Assembly: GCA_020081605.1 (NCBI GenBank)
Contig: JAHREC010000009.1
Span: 2,914,001 to 2,978,000 of the forward strand
DNA: 64,000 bases
DNA from: Albifimbria verrucaria
Taxonomy: Eukaryota > Ascomycota > Sordariomycetes > Hypocreales > Stachybotryaceae
Direction: 5' to 3'
Position 1 is the stretch's first letter. The number at the start of each line of letters is the position of its first letter. Below the pieces are notes generated by a model, which ran no database searches, was not told where the DNA came from, and was given only the letters and a program-made list of their open reading frames with translations. Below are positions 45,851-56,218 of this stretch, in pieces. The translations under genes and the position numbers were made by a program.

Positions 45851-48800
45851 GGACTCTAGTACCAATAGATCATTCACAGGATAGGTAGTAAAAGACAACA
45901 GACGATCCTTTTTTTGCAACGTCTATTTATTCACAAAATAGTGTCATCATTAATGCTAGCTAACCACCCACAATAATGCGTGGGCGTACTATTTCACACA
46001 GCGCAATTTATCTGAAGCTGGCTGGTGTTTTTTCGGTCCTCACAGATTGTATAAACTGACTTGAGAGATTTACTAACCCTTCATCTAGTCTGGGTAGACT
46101 CGGAGACGAGGTCGGGTGATGTTGAAGAGCAGGTGAGGAGGAAGGAGCCCAGGCTGGCGACGTCAGAATAAACGTTGCTTTTTGGGACGTGGGGCAGGCA
46201 AGGGAGGGGTGAGCAGCGGAAAGGCAGAGGGGGCACCGGTTGGCCCAGTTGGCTGTTGGTGGGCTGTTAGCGGGCTGCTAGCGGGCGGCGGAGCGATGGC
46301 GCACTAAGCCAGCGCCTTGTCCAGATCTAGATGGAGGGGTCAGGGTCAAGAACCAGTCAAGCCCAGGTCGTGGCAGGCTTGCGAGGCTTGGTGGGCGTGG
46401 TAGGCATGGTAGGCTCGGTAGGGGTTCGAGACAGGGTCAAGGGTATGGGGAAGGCGAGCCGGCCGTCGAGCGCCAACGTCACCCGCTGCACTGCGCCTGC
46501 ACTTGCACCGCACCTGCTGGGTTCGACGACGCAGGGCAACCACCCACCAACCGGCTCTGGGCTCTGGGCCAGCCACCATTACCCCATAAACATTCTTCGA
46601 GCCAACGCCTTTCTTCCATCCTCTCCTCCACTCTACCTTTCTTTCCCATCCCCCATCACCAACAAACCAGACACCACGCCTACCGCCCGTGCCTTGCCAT
46701 GTCTCACCATCCACTCGCTCAACCCCACTCCGCCATTCCTCTTCTCTCTCTTTCTTGCCCCCTTCCTCTGGCTCCGTCACGCTCGGCCTAACCTCAACCT
46801 CTCCCTGCTCCGATTATTCATGCTGCCCATGCCCTGGCGGAAGGCCCCCGTTGTGCCGTCTCTTGCTGATCGGGTCCCAGGCTTCAGCAATTGGTAGACC
46901 CATTCTTCGTACCCTTGGCAGACGATCGATCCCGCGCGTTAATGTTGAAGCTTGAAGCGGGCCCTTCCTTCCTGCCCCCGCTTCTTCCGCCCTCCACGAG
47001 CTCCTCCTCGTCCAGTGTGTTGGCGACAGGTCCGCGGGCGCATCAGAGCAACGAGTCCATCCAAGGACCAAAACTTACCCACGTTGCACGAGCCGGCTAA
47101 CAGCCCTACCGTCGCAAGCACACATACGCCTCGGCCTCGCATTTGTCCGGCTGGTCGTCCATTGGCCTCAAGCGTTACCTTTGTCTGCATTAGTCCCCAT
47201 TCCATGGTGACCGCTCATTGGAACAGTCTGGGGATCCTCGTCCTCCCAAAGCTTGAGATGGGCCCCGGTGCCACAAGATGAGCCTGGTGGAGAAGATGGT
47301 GTTGCATGCATTGGTCCACAACATCCGTCGTGACGAAAGAGGAATGGCTATGCCGTGTCAAGTCAACGTGCGATGCTGTTGGCCTTACCTTAGTGCCCAA
47401 ACGGTCCTCGCGACTCGGTCTTTGGCTCCCTTGGCTCTTGAGTGCTCACACAGCCTTATATCATGGACCCAAAGTTTGTGGTGTTTTGTTTTTAGTTCCT
47501 AGCGCACATATCAATGTTGCACGAAGATATTTCACAGAGCCATGGTACCTCATTATGTTCCTTCAGCCCGACTCCCTGCTCCGTATGTAGCTCGTTATCT
47601 TCGGATCACCTCTTTCATGCCGCAGGCGTGTGTGCATCTGAGCCGTAGTGGCATCGATATTTCACTTACAGTACCAAATCCTCTAGACAAGCAATTCTTG
47701 ACACATCTCGGCTGGACGTGGAGCTGGAGGCTGCATGTGTCTGGCGAATCGGAGAGAAGTGCGCCAAATGCCGGGGCCTGCAACAAGGTTCAGGCTGTTG
47801 GCGTTGGACCAGTGTCAGTGTGTGTGCAAGGCATGCACATGCTGGTGATGCAGCTGATCCGATCTGATCTGCTCCAGACGCCACGCCTCGCCCCGACTCC
47901 ACCCCCACACTCATCCTACCCCCACTCCCTCCCTCCATCAACGTTACCTTACTTGCTTACCTCTCGCTTTGGCTGCCCCTCCATCTCGCCTCCAAACCAC
48001 CTCCCTCGAGCCTTGCTCGATGCGGCCTTGCTCGATGCGGCCTTGCTCGATGCGGACTTCCTCTCGACACCAGCAATTGATCGAGAGATCGCTTCACTCC
48101 GGACTTCCGTCCCATTGCTAACATACCTCTCACCGATCTTGCACTGTACCAGCAGCTTGTTCTGCATGCATGTCGTGGCGGCTTCCAGCCATGTTCAAAT
48201 CTTAGTCTTCTGCTTCATAGCTAACCTGTATCTAGCACCACGAATCTAGACAATGGCCACTCCCTCCATCTCCCTCGCGTCAGGGCTTCCAACAACCCCA
48301 TGTGCAGTCTTCTTGCTTCACTCGACCACAACCAACCAACCTACCTTGACTGTGCAGACAACGACGGCCACGACTCACAAAAATACGCTGTTGGTGATAC
48401 CCATGTGGCCCCTGTCACTCTACTGCAGGGCGTGGGCTCGGCATATCACAAAGCAATGAGCACTTTTGCTTTCATGGGTTGGGGCGAGTGAGAGTGCATT
48501 CCAACCCTCCAGTGTCCCAAAGGCCCGGTTTATCCCTGTCCTTTTTCCTTCTTTCTTTCTTTTAGCCCATTTTACATCCTTTCCCCTTGACCTCATTTGT
48601 CACGGTATTACGCGCTCAAATAACGGCACACTATAGCATCCAGCATCCCACTTCTCTTTAGTGCAGCACACACTTGGTTGAGATCCCGTTTATTACACCT
48701 AATTGAAACCCAAACCAGAATGCCTTGCGCGGCGCCTCTCTCCCAGTTCAAGCAAACGGAGAACGTTTTAGTAAGCGAACAGTCGGCGAGCATTCCATAG

Positions 48801-50211
48801 TAGTAACAGCATTGACTCTCCAACATTCGGGGAAGCCGGGACAACAGCAGCCACGCAATAGCCACTTCTTGGCGCGCTACAGTCTATTGCCTATGCTGTA
48901 GTCGGCCAATCCATCTGTATCATGAACATTCCACTACAACCATAGTAGTTGGCTCGACGTACAGCTGAACCGCTTCTCTCCGATCGACCAAACCAGGATC
49001 CGTTACGCTAGCAAATCTCAGCTTCTGCGCGGGAATAAGATATGCCCGGGCTAACCTGACCGCCCAACGCCGATACCATTTGCTTCTTGTGCAGCTAATC
49101 TTGAGAACCTTGATTTTTCGGCCGAGAACAACCTTTAGCACCAACACTGTGGGGCGAGGGCGTGCATCTCCCCACAAGTGGTGATCGCCTGAATGGTTGT
49201 CCATGCCGATACGGGACACACGACCCTGCATACCCGGGTGCTACAGTGCTCACAAATCAATCCCCGGCTCCCTTCCCTGGTCCGGCTTTTTGTCAATGTC
49301 ACACCTCTTCGTAGACAGGATCTCCCATCTCTCATCGCTAATTCTTGGTAAGAGTAGGCAAAAGTCCTCTCCACACCTGAAAAAGTGTAGGCGTCACTCA
49401 TATTCAAGTGCAGCAAAAGCTCAGCACACAAGACGCAACATGCATATAGGTTCACAGACTACTCATGGAATAGCTCGACTCACTCAACATCTGCAACAGG
49501 TTGTCATTGTTTTTGTTACACAGCCGCTTAGTATCATATCAAAATACTGCCTGTCGTCATCAGGCTTGTCTCTTGGCAGTTGCTAAACATCAGCCACAAC
49601 TTTCGAGTAGAAACTTCTTCGAAGCTCTGCTAGTCGGCCGCCAACCCCAAGATTAGCCCACCCTATGCTTATTCTGTCTTCCGCTAGAACGGTCTGCCAA
49701 TCTAATTCGCAATCTCGCCTCCTTGCTGTTATCCCCTAGGCCAGAGTCTCCTTGACCTTATCACCTAGCTCCAGACTCTGGCGCCGTAGTCCTCGCTTCC
49801 GTGTTTCGAGCCTCACACCCTAGTGAGCTCGACAATCGAAACCCTACCCATCCGTCTCTTTGGAGTGATCAGCTGGTGCCGTCTATTCTTCTTGGTATGA
49901 AATCTTGCGCATTTCTCCCAAACGGTGCCGTGCCGACGCTAAAGCATTTTCTAACTGCAAGATTTCGACCTATTTCCGCGTGTGGAACGCATTGGTTAGC
50001 GTGTGTACATTAACAACAATGTTGGCACTAGCAGACGTGCAGCTACCACTGTCTTCATGGCCGCTACAATCCCAGACAAGGCGTGATGGTTACGCACGCA
50101 AGTGTGTAGGCGTGAAAAGCCACAAATGCATTGTGCGATGAGCCGTGTCTACTGTAAGACTCCGTCCGTGGGAAGGCTGAATATAGAGCTCACAGAGCCA
50201 ACACTTGTGGC
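45851..50211. other. 4.4-kb gene-poor stretch between the MAT region and SLA2
   Basis: No frame resembles a known protein. The stretch at 46.1-47.2 kb is GC-rich with many CT- or GA-rich phrases, which opens long but unconvincing frames on both strands. A three-copy 15-mer lies at 48011-48055. Several C/T-rich tracts followed by short frames could be leaders of unrecognised transcripts or non-coding RNA. Confidence 0.45.
48011..48055. repeat. 15-bp tandem repeat, three copies
   Basis: Three perfect copies of CCTTGCTCGATGCGG, head to tail. The length is a multiple of three, but no supported gene covers it. Confidence 0.9.
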
Positions 50212-53200
50212 TTACTGCGAAGCAATGGGCAGAAAAAGGAAATGACAAAAGGGCAAAAAGAAAAGTATCATGGGAGCCTGATGAAAGCAAAGACTCACCT
50301 GCTGTTCCATCTCCCGAACCTTGAATTCGTGAGCACCCAATTTGGAGTAATCTACCTGGTCGTCCTCTTGGCTGCGCTCCTTGATCATGCTCTGCACCTG
50401 GCGGACCAGGGACCTGCAGGCAGCACCGACCGCCTTGCTTGCCTGTTCCAGCCTTTCTTGGCTCTTAGACATGAACCCTGCCTTGACACGGCTTGCTGCC
50501 ACGAGTTGTGCGGTGGATGCTGCCACGTCATTAGATGCGACAATTAGCTGCTCCGGGCTGTTGCGGTTGGATAGCACGCCGTCAGCAGTCTCAATCAATG
50601 TGTTAGTCGAGGAGGCCACAGCCTTGGCTGCTGAAATCAGTCCTTCTGTCCATCGGTTGTTCTTTTTGTAGAATGCGGTACGCGACGATGATCCTCGCCC
50701 AGCTTGCACAATCTCCTGCTGGGTCAAGGTTGCCGCCTTGATCAGTTCTGCGATCGCGTTGGTTATGGCTGTTGCAGCATCGAGGATCGAATCATGGACC
50801 TTGAGTTCGTAGGTCGAATAGCCATCTCTAGGCTTATTTTTGAGCTTGGCCAGTCTGGCCGCCGCCGCGGCGATCGCGTCTGCTGCCTTGCTAAGTTCGG
50901 AGTCGACCAAATCACCCAGGTCACCCTTATTGTTCATCAGCTTGCCGAAGCCAGGCGCAAAGCCCTCAACCAGCTTGTTGAGTTTCTGCAGGTTCATCTG
51001 CACATCGTTGTTGCTATTAATGACCACATCTGTCTTCTGAAGAGGGTCCATGCCATCTAGACGGAAGCTCTGGAGTCCACGGAAGAACTGCACTGTTGAG
51101 AGCGCCGATTGTCTTGTCCCATTCATCAGCTGATCCGTCTTCTTGTCGTCCGTGGCTAACCGAGTAAGTCCCTTGGTGTTACTGCAAACATCCGCAATGG
51201 AACCGGAGAAGACATTGATCGCCTTGATGAGCTCTGCATGAGTGCTGTTCGGTCCATCGGCGATGAAGTTATTGAAAGCAGTTGCAAATTCCATGGCGCT
51301 AGCGGAGGCCTTTTCAATCTGTGACAAGACATACGAGGGTGAAGCGTTCTGGTTACCCGCCTGCATGGAGGAGTCCAGCTCATAAAGAGCGTCGTCAACA
51401 CGAGCCACACCGGCTTGGAGTACAGAATCAATAATGTCGTTGATCTTGTCAAGGTTTGCCAAGATCAAGGCATCGATCTGTCCATCAAGAGCATGATCTG
51501 TTTCACCTTGGTTTTGCTTCAGCTCGTTGAGCTCGATCAAGGTTTGGTCCATTCCCGCCTTGTATACCTCGAGTTCCTCCTCTTTCTCGCGCAGGAGCAG
51601 TTCAAGGTCGGAGCTGCCATCCCGAAGCTTGGCCTGGGCATCTTCCAAGGCCTTCGACTTGTTGCGGAGGGCCTCCTCGAGATCTGCCATCTCACGGTTG
51701 TACTTGGAGAGCATCGTCGACAGCTCATTACCCTTGCTTCGCTCCAGGTTGTCAGCGCGATCCAACGCCATGCGCAATTCACGCCTCAACTTCTCAACTT
51801 CGTCTTTGTTGCTACCGTTTAGTCGGTCCTTGTCGTGAAGTGCACGATCTCTTTCCCGGATCATGTCAGCAAGCTCGAGGTTCTTGGTCTTGATTTCACG
51901 CTCCAGCTTCTCGCGCTTATCAATGGCTTCCTGGGCACTGGCAGCCTTGAGTTGCACGGCCTTGAACTTTTGCAGGAGGTCAAGATGCTCTTGGCGAAGC
52001 TGTGAGTAGAGCTTGGCAAGAGCCTCGTATTTTGTCCTCCACGTATTGACTTGCTCCTGCAATGCTTTAATCTGATCATCCTTGCTTGTGATTTGTTGGC
52101 CCAAGCTATTTTGCAGGTGCAGTAGCTCGCCTTCAAGTGCTTTGACACGTTGGTCATACTGCTGAAGCATGAGCTGATCACGTTCATACTGAGCACGTGC
52201 GTTCAGGTTCTCTCGCTCGAGCTCAGCCAGTCTACCCTGTGTCTGCCATTGAGCTTGCTGTGCTAAAAGCGCCTCCTGTTCACGCTGCTGCTGCTCCATC
52301 AAACGGCGCTGCTGCTCCTCGAAGTCACGCTGTGCCTGTGCCTGTGCCTGCTGTTGTGCTAGCAATGCTGCTTGTTGCTGGGCCTCGAGCACACGCTGCT
52401 GCTCCTCGTATTCTCGATTCTGTCGATCGAGCTCGCCTTTCCAGAACTCCGACATTTCATCAGGCTCTTCCGACTTTAATTGAGGTGGGGGCGTCGGCTT
52501 TCTTTCGATTTCTTGTTTCGGCCGCGCGGGAGAGCGGGCGCTTGGTCATCTCCAGCGAGGAGGTTCGGAGGATCCTGGGGCAGCTTAGGAATAGTGATCA
52601 GGTCTGTAAGATATCGCAAGTTGGAGCATTCGTAGTAGAATTTGACGAGGCGGTAGTGCTGTGCGTCATATCTCTGGCGAAGAGGTTGCAGGGCATCGTC
52701 GTCGCCAGTAGCTGTATCAGTGTTGTTAGCAGTGGACAAAGTAGCGAGGCAGGGTTGGGCTGACTTGAATGCATTGCTCGAAGCATGCTCGTGATGAACT
52801 TGTAGATACCGTAGCTCTCTTGCACAAGAGGAACGAGAGCCGCAATTCTGCATTCGTTGTTGCCAACACTTCTGAAGTGAGAGAAAATGAGCTTCTGGAA
52901 CTGATCAATCTTGTCTTGCAAGACCATCAGGTCGCTGATGGTCTCATATCCCTCGTTGGGGTCGTTGATAGCTTTCAAGCTAATGTATTCTTCGTATTCG
53001 AAAGTTCCGTTGAACTCGGGGTGTTGTTGGTGGAAAGAGAGCTTGGCAAGAAGGTAGTAGACATATTCGCGGATCAACGGGGCGTATCCGCGCACGCCTT
53101 CTCCCGTCATGCCACGATTCAAGCTATCGATCCAACCTCGGTTGGCTATGGCCTCTCGCAGAGCGGTGGGGTGTCCTTCCTGAAGCACTTTGTGAATTGT

Positions 53201-53547
53201 GATGAGAGCCTTGAAGGTCTGGACCTCGTCTGCGAGGATAGGCTGCCTGTGCGAAGAGTATTAGAGGAAAGTGGTCGGAAAGAGAGGGGCAGTCGAGGCA
53301 TACACCTTGATGCCGGCCCAGAAGGCCTGGGAGGACTTGTGGTCCCATGTGTATACAATGCAGGCGCGCACATGCTTGCGTTTGGGAAATCTCATCGCCA
53401 TTCGTGGCTTTCTTTATGTTGATGGCGAGCTCCTGGTCGGTCCTGGATAGAGGGTGGCCTGTCAGTAACCATACGCATGGCGGCTCGCCCGGCAAGCAAA
53501 TATGTGACGAACTTGGTGTGCTCGACGGTTCGGATTCCGGCAGACAT
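50212..53547 (-). CDS. SLA2: cytoskeleton assembly control / endocytic adaptor SLA2 (End4, HIP1R family)
   Basis: Links clathrin-coated pits to actin at the plasma membrane. The start at 53547 reads MSAGIRTVEHTKFVTYLLAG, the ANTH domain. This continues through DQELAINIKKATN, KVLQEGHPTALREAIANRGW and LVKFYYECSNLRYLTDLI. A Gln-rich coiled coil follows (EEQQRVLEAQQQAALLAQQQ onward) to about 51.5 kb, then the talin-type I/LWEQ actin-binding region (TAITNAIAELIKAATLTQQE, AFYKKNNRWTEGLISAAKAV). Introns fit about 53235-53295 and 52713-52766. Bases are missing near 53388 and 52527. The last block, HEFKVREMEQQ, ends at a GTGAGT donor (50298). Both splicing to the acceptor at 50215 and reading through reach the same TAA at 50212. 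Standard flank of the MAT locus. Confidence 0.93.
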
Positions 53548-54452
53548 GGTGCCTGAGGAGTGACCACGCTCCGTGGTCGTGATAAAGGGATGCAGGGCTA
53601 AGGCTCAATTGGAGAGGAGCTTAAAGTAGAGGCGAGGTCAGAATGGCCGTGTAGGCTCGCTCGGCGCGCGGGAGGTGAGAGAAGAGTGGCTCGAGATGTC
53701 AAGGCGCAAGCAATCAAGAAGCAAGAGGTGTCTGCCTTGCTGCTGGCACCATGAGGGGAAGCAAGAATGCAGTGCGTAGGAGCTGTCGTCACCCCGTGCC
53801 AAGTTGGAGGTTCGTTTGCGCAACCACTGGTAGCAAGTGGCTGAGCTGTGGTAAGGTGTGGAACATGATTGCAGGTACGCAAGACAGCCTGGTGGAGCCG
53901 TCCACGTCAGGGTGTGTGCACGTGCGGATCATGCGTTTCTCCGGTCACCGATGGCCTTCCACCCTCCAGCGCTCCTACCCTATACCACGATGCAGATAGG
54001 TGAGGTACCCTTGCGCTCTCTTATTATGCATTTCCCATTTGTTTTACCTCGCCTCCAACAGACTCACTCTCTATGTAAAGCAAACAACAACAAGCCGAGT
54101 CACTCAAATCTCATTCCATTCCTATCCTGTCCTGTCCTATCCTATCTCGGAAAGCCCTTCCATACACACCTGTTCCTGCTCGTCAAATTAGGTTAACCCG
54201 GCGCAGCATAGTCTCCAGCCCCTGAATCTCGCAACCACGTCGTAAATTCGCCGTTTGTCCATGCTCAGCTGAGTCGTCTTTCCCATCACAGTAAGGAAAT
54301 GAAGTGTCTGATTACACAAGAACTGTATATTTCGATAATTGTCCCTGAAGAATGGAAGATAACTGTCACAGACGCCGTAAAGTGTTACCACGTATTCAGA
54401 TTCGCTGCAACAGTCAGTCACGGCGCGTACAACGGCTCACACATGAAGAAGC
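53548..54452. other. upstream region of SLA2
   Basis: Likely SLA2 promoter and leader. It contains CCTATCCTGTCC-type repeats near 54118-54145. The frames open here are not gene-like. Confidence 0.4.
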
Positions 54453-55391
54453 TCACGATCGAATCAGCTGCATCCTGTGGTGTGCAGGCAGACGCTGAAC
54501 CTTTGTAATGTACTCGATGTACAACTCAGGCTTCTCTTCTTGCGCTCTGCAGAACCTGATATTGGCTCCCAATACTGGCACTTCAGAAATTCCTCAATCA
54601 CATCTGGCGGCGACTGGGTCTCGCCCCTGATTCCCGGTTGGGTCATCCGGCGGATGAGGTATGAGAGATAAAGCAGGTGGTTCCTCTTCTCGACGAAGGA
54701 ATCCCACTCTCCATGATTCTGCTCATAGTAATCTTGCTCAGGTTGAGCCAAGCTCTCCACTTGGCGAAAGAGAGGCGACGAAGTCAGGTCTTCGTACTTG
54801 GGATCGACACTGATGATGAGTGAGCCTACACCAGCGCACTGGACAGGAAACCTAAGGAATTACCACTGAAGCTGGAGGCAGGCCCAGGCTGTGACCAGCG
54901 CTTCGTTGTGCAAACGGCCGTTTTCTTGACGCTGGCTTGCCAATTGGGTATCCGCACGCTCGGCGTGCGATCGAGATTCGTCAGTCATGCCGCTCAACTT
55001 GAAGAGGTATGAAGCCAAGAGCTGCGCTTTGGGATGCTTCCACGGCTCGATATCGAGCTGGACCATGACGTGTGACATTCTGCTCGACTCACGAATCTCA
55101 TGGAGCGCAGTGGGCGCTTGCAGCCCAGCAGCTAATGCCACGACAAGGACGAATTCTATGCTTGGCCTGTCAAAATTGTTGTATCCGCTGGCCATGTCGT
55201 CGAGCTGGTAGCCAGACAGGATGGGCCAAGCTTTGTTCTCGTTGATGAAGATGTTGGCGCAGCTGCGGGCTGTACCGGGCGCCATATGAGATTGCTCGCG
55301 CAGGAACTACTATCGTTAATCTGGGTTGAAGGAAGATGCCGGTCTTGTAATGACTTGCCGTGATAACAGAATCCCACTGGTTGCAGTCCAT
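54453..55391 (-). CDS. fungal transcription-factor-domain-like protein without zinc cluster
   Basis: The middle reads INENKAWPILSGYQLDDMAS and FVLVVALAAGLQAPTALHEI, then MVQLDIEPWKHPKAQLLASY. This resembles the regulatory middle region of Zn2Cys6 transcription factors in which a hydrophobic helix follows a short acidic linker. No Cys6 cluster precedes it. The frame opens at ATG 55391 (MDCNQWDSVITASHYKTG) and changes near 55285, and again near 54535. The corrected end reads LYIEYITKVQRLPAHHRMQL with a stop at 54453. An intron lies near 54800-54870. It may be a zinc-cluster-less regulator, a truncated gene, or a model that I have joined wrongly. Confidence 0.45.
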
Positions 55392-56218
55392 CGTTCAAGC
55401 ATCACGCTGCGTCAAGTATGATAATGCTTCAGTTACAATAATGCTTCAAGTGCGATGCTGCTGAACAAGATTTGATCACCGAGCGGATGCCTAGGGACTT
55501 TATAATGGATGCCACAGCAGTCTGGTTCAGCTCTCTCAATGCAAACATATCGCCGCTTGTCAAAAAGCAAGTCCTGCAAATTTGTCATTGGAAGTGTTTG
55601 TCGTGGCTTTCACTGTGTCAGCAAGGCTGGAGCAAATGCTTTCAGCTGCGTCGGCATCACCACAACATGGTGTACAGACCTTGTCCTTGTCCACTCTGAA
55701 TTGGCACTGCCCTCCCAGCAGTGGACTATCAGCATTTTTCCCTTCCGGAGATTTATTCTTTTGAGGCTCGTAGCGGATGACTTAATTACTAATACAGCCA
55801 TTCGTCTCATTCGCTTGTCGTGCGAAGAAATGAACATGTTTGCCACACAAACTCGATATACCGTCCGAGTTATGGGTTGCGTCTAAGTAAATGGTCTGTG
55901 CGAAGTTTTGGGAACAAACAAATCCATTTGCATGGCCGTAAGAAGACTGCAGCTAGCACTGAGTCTTGAAACTCTACTCGTCTACAATGCCTCACACACG
56001 GCCAATATTGAGACGGGCAATAGCTATAGCACAGGTATGCTTATGAAATATTAAAAACTCGTACTTGGTTCGTAAACTGGTTACTCCTTCTGGGGCTGTC
56101 TAGACGTTACTCTACCCTCTAACCAAGACACGCCTTCGCGCCTCATGTTTGCTAATTTCCTGAACACCCCAGACTCAGCTGAAACAAGCAATCTTTTCTA
56201 GCTAGCAAACTTAGCCGC
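55392..56218. other. intergenic region
   Basis: About 830 bp with only short unconvincing frames. No zinc-cluster exon for the gene at 54453-55391 was found here. Confidence 0.4.

Noticed and set aside
46331..46897. Long open frames on both strands as genes
   Set aside because: They come from GC-rich simple sequence, overlap each other on opposite strands, lack intron signals and resemble no family.
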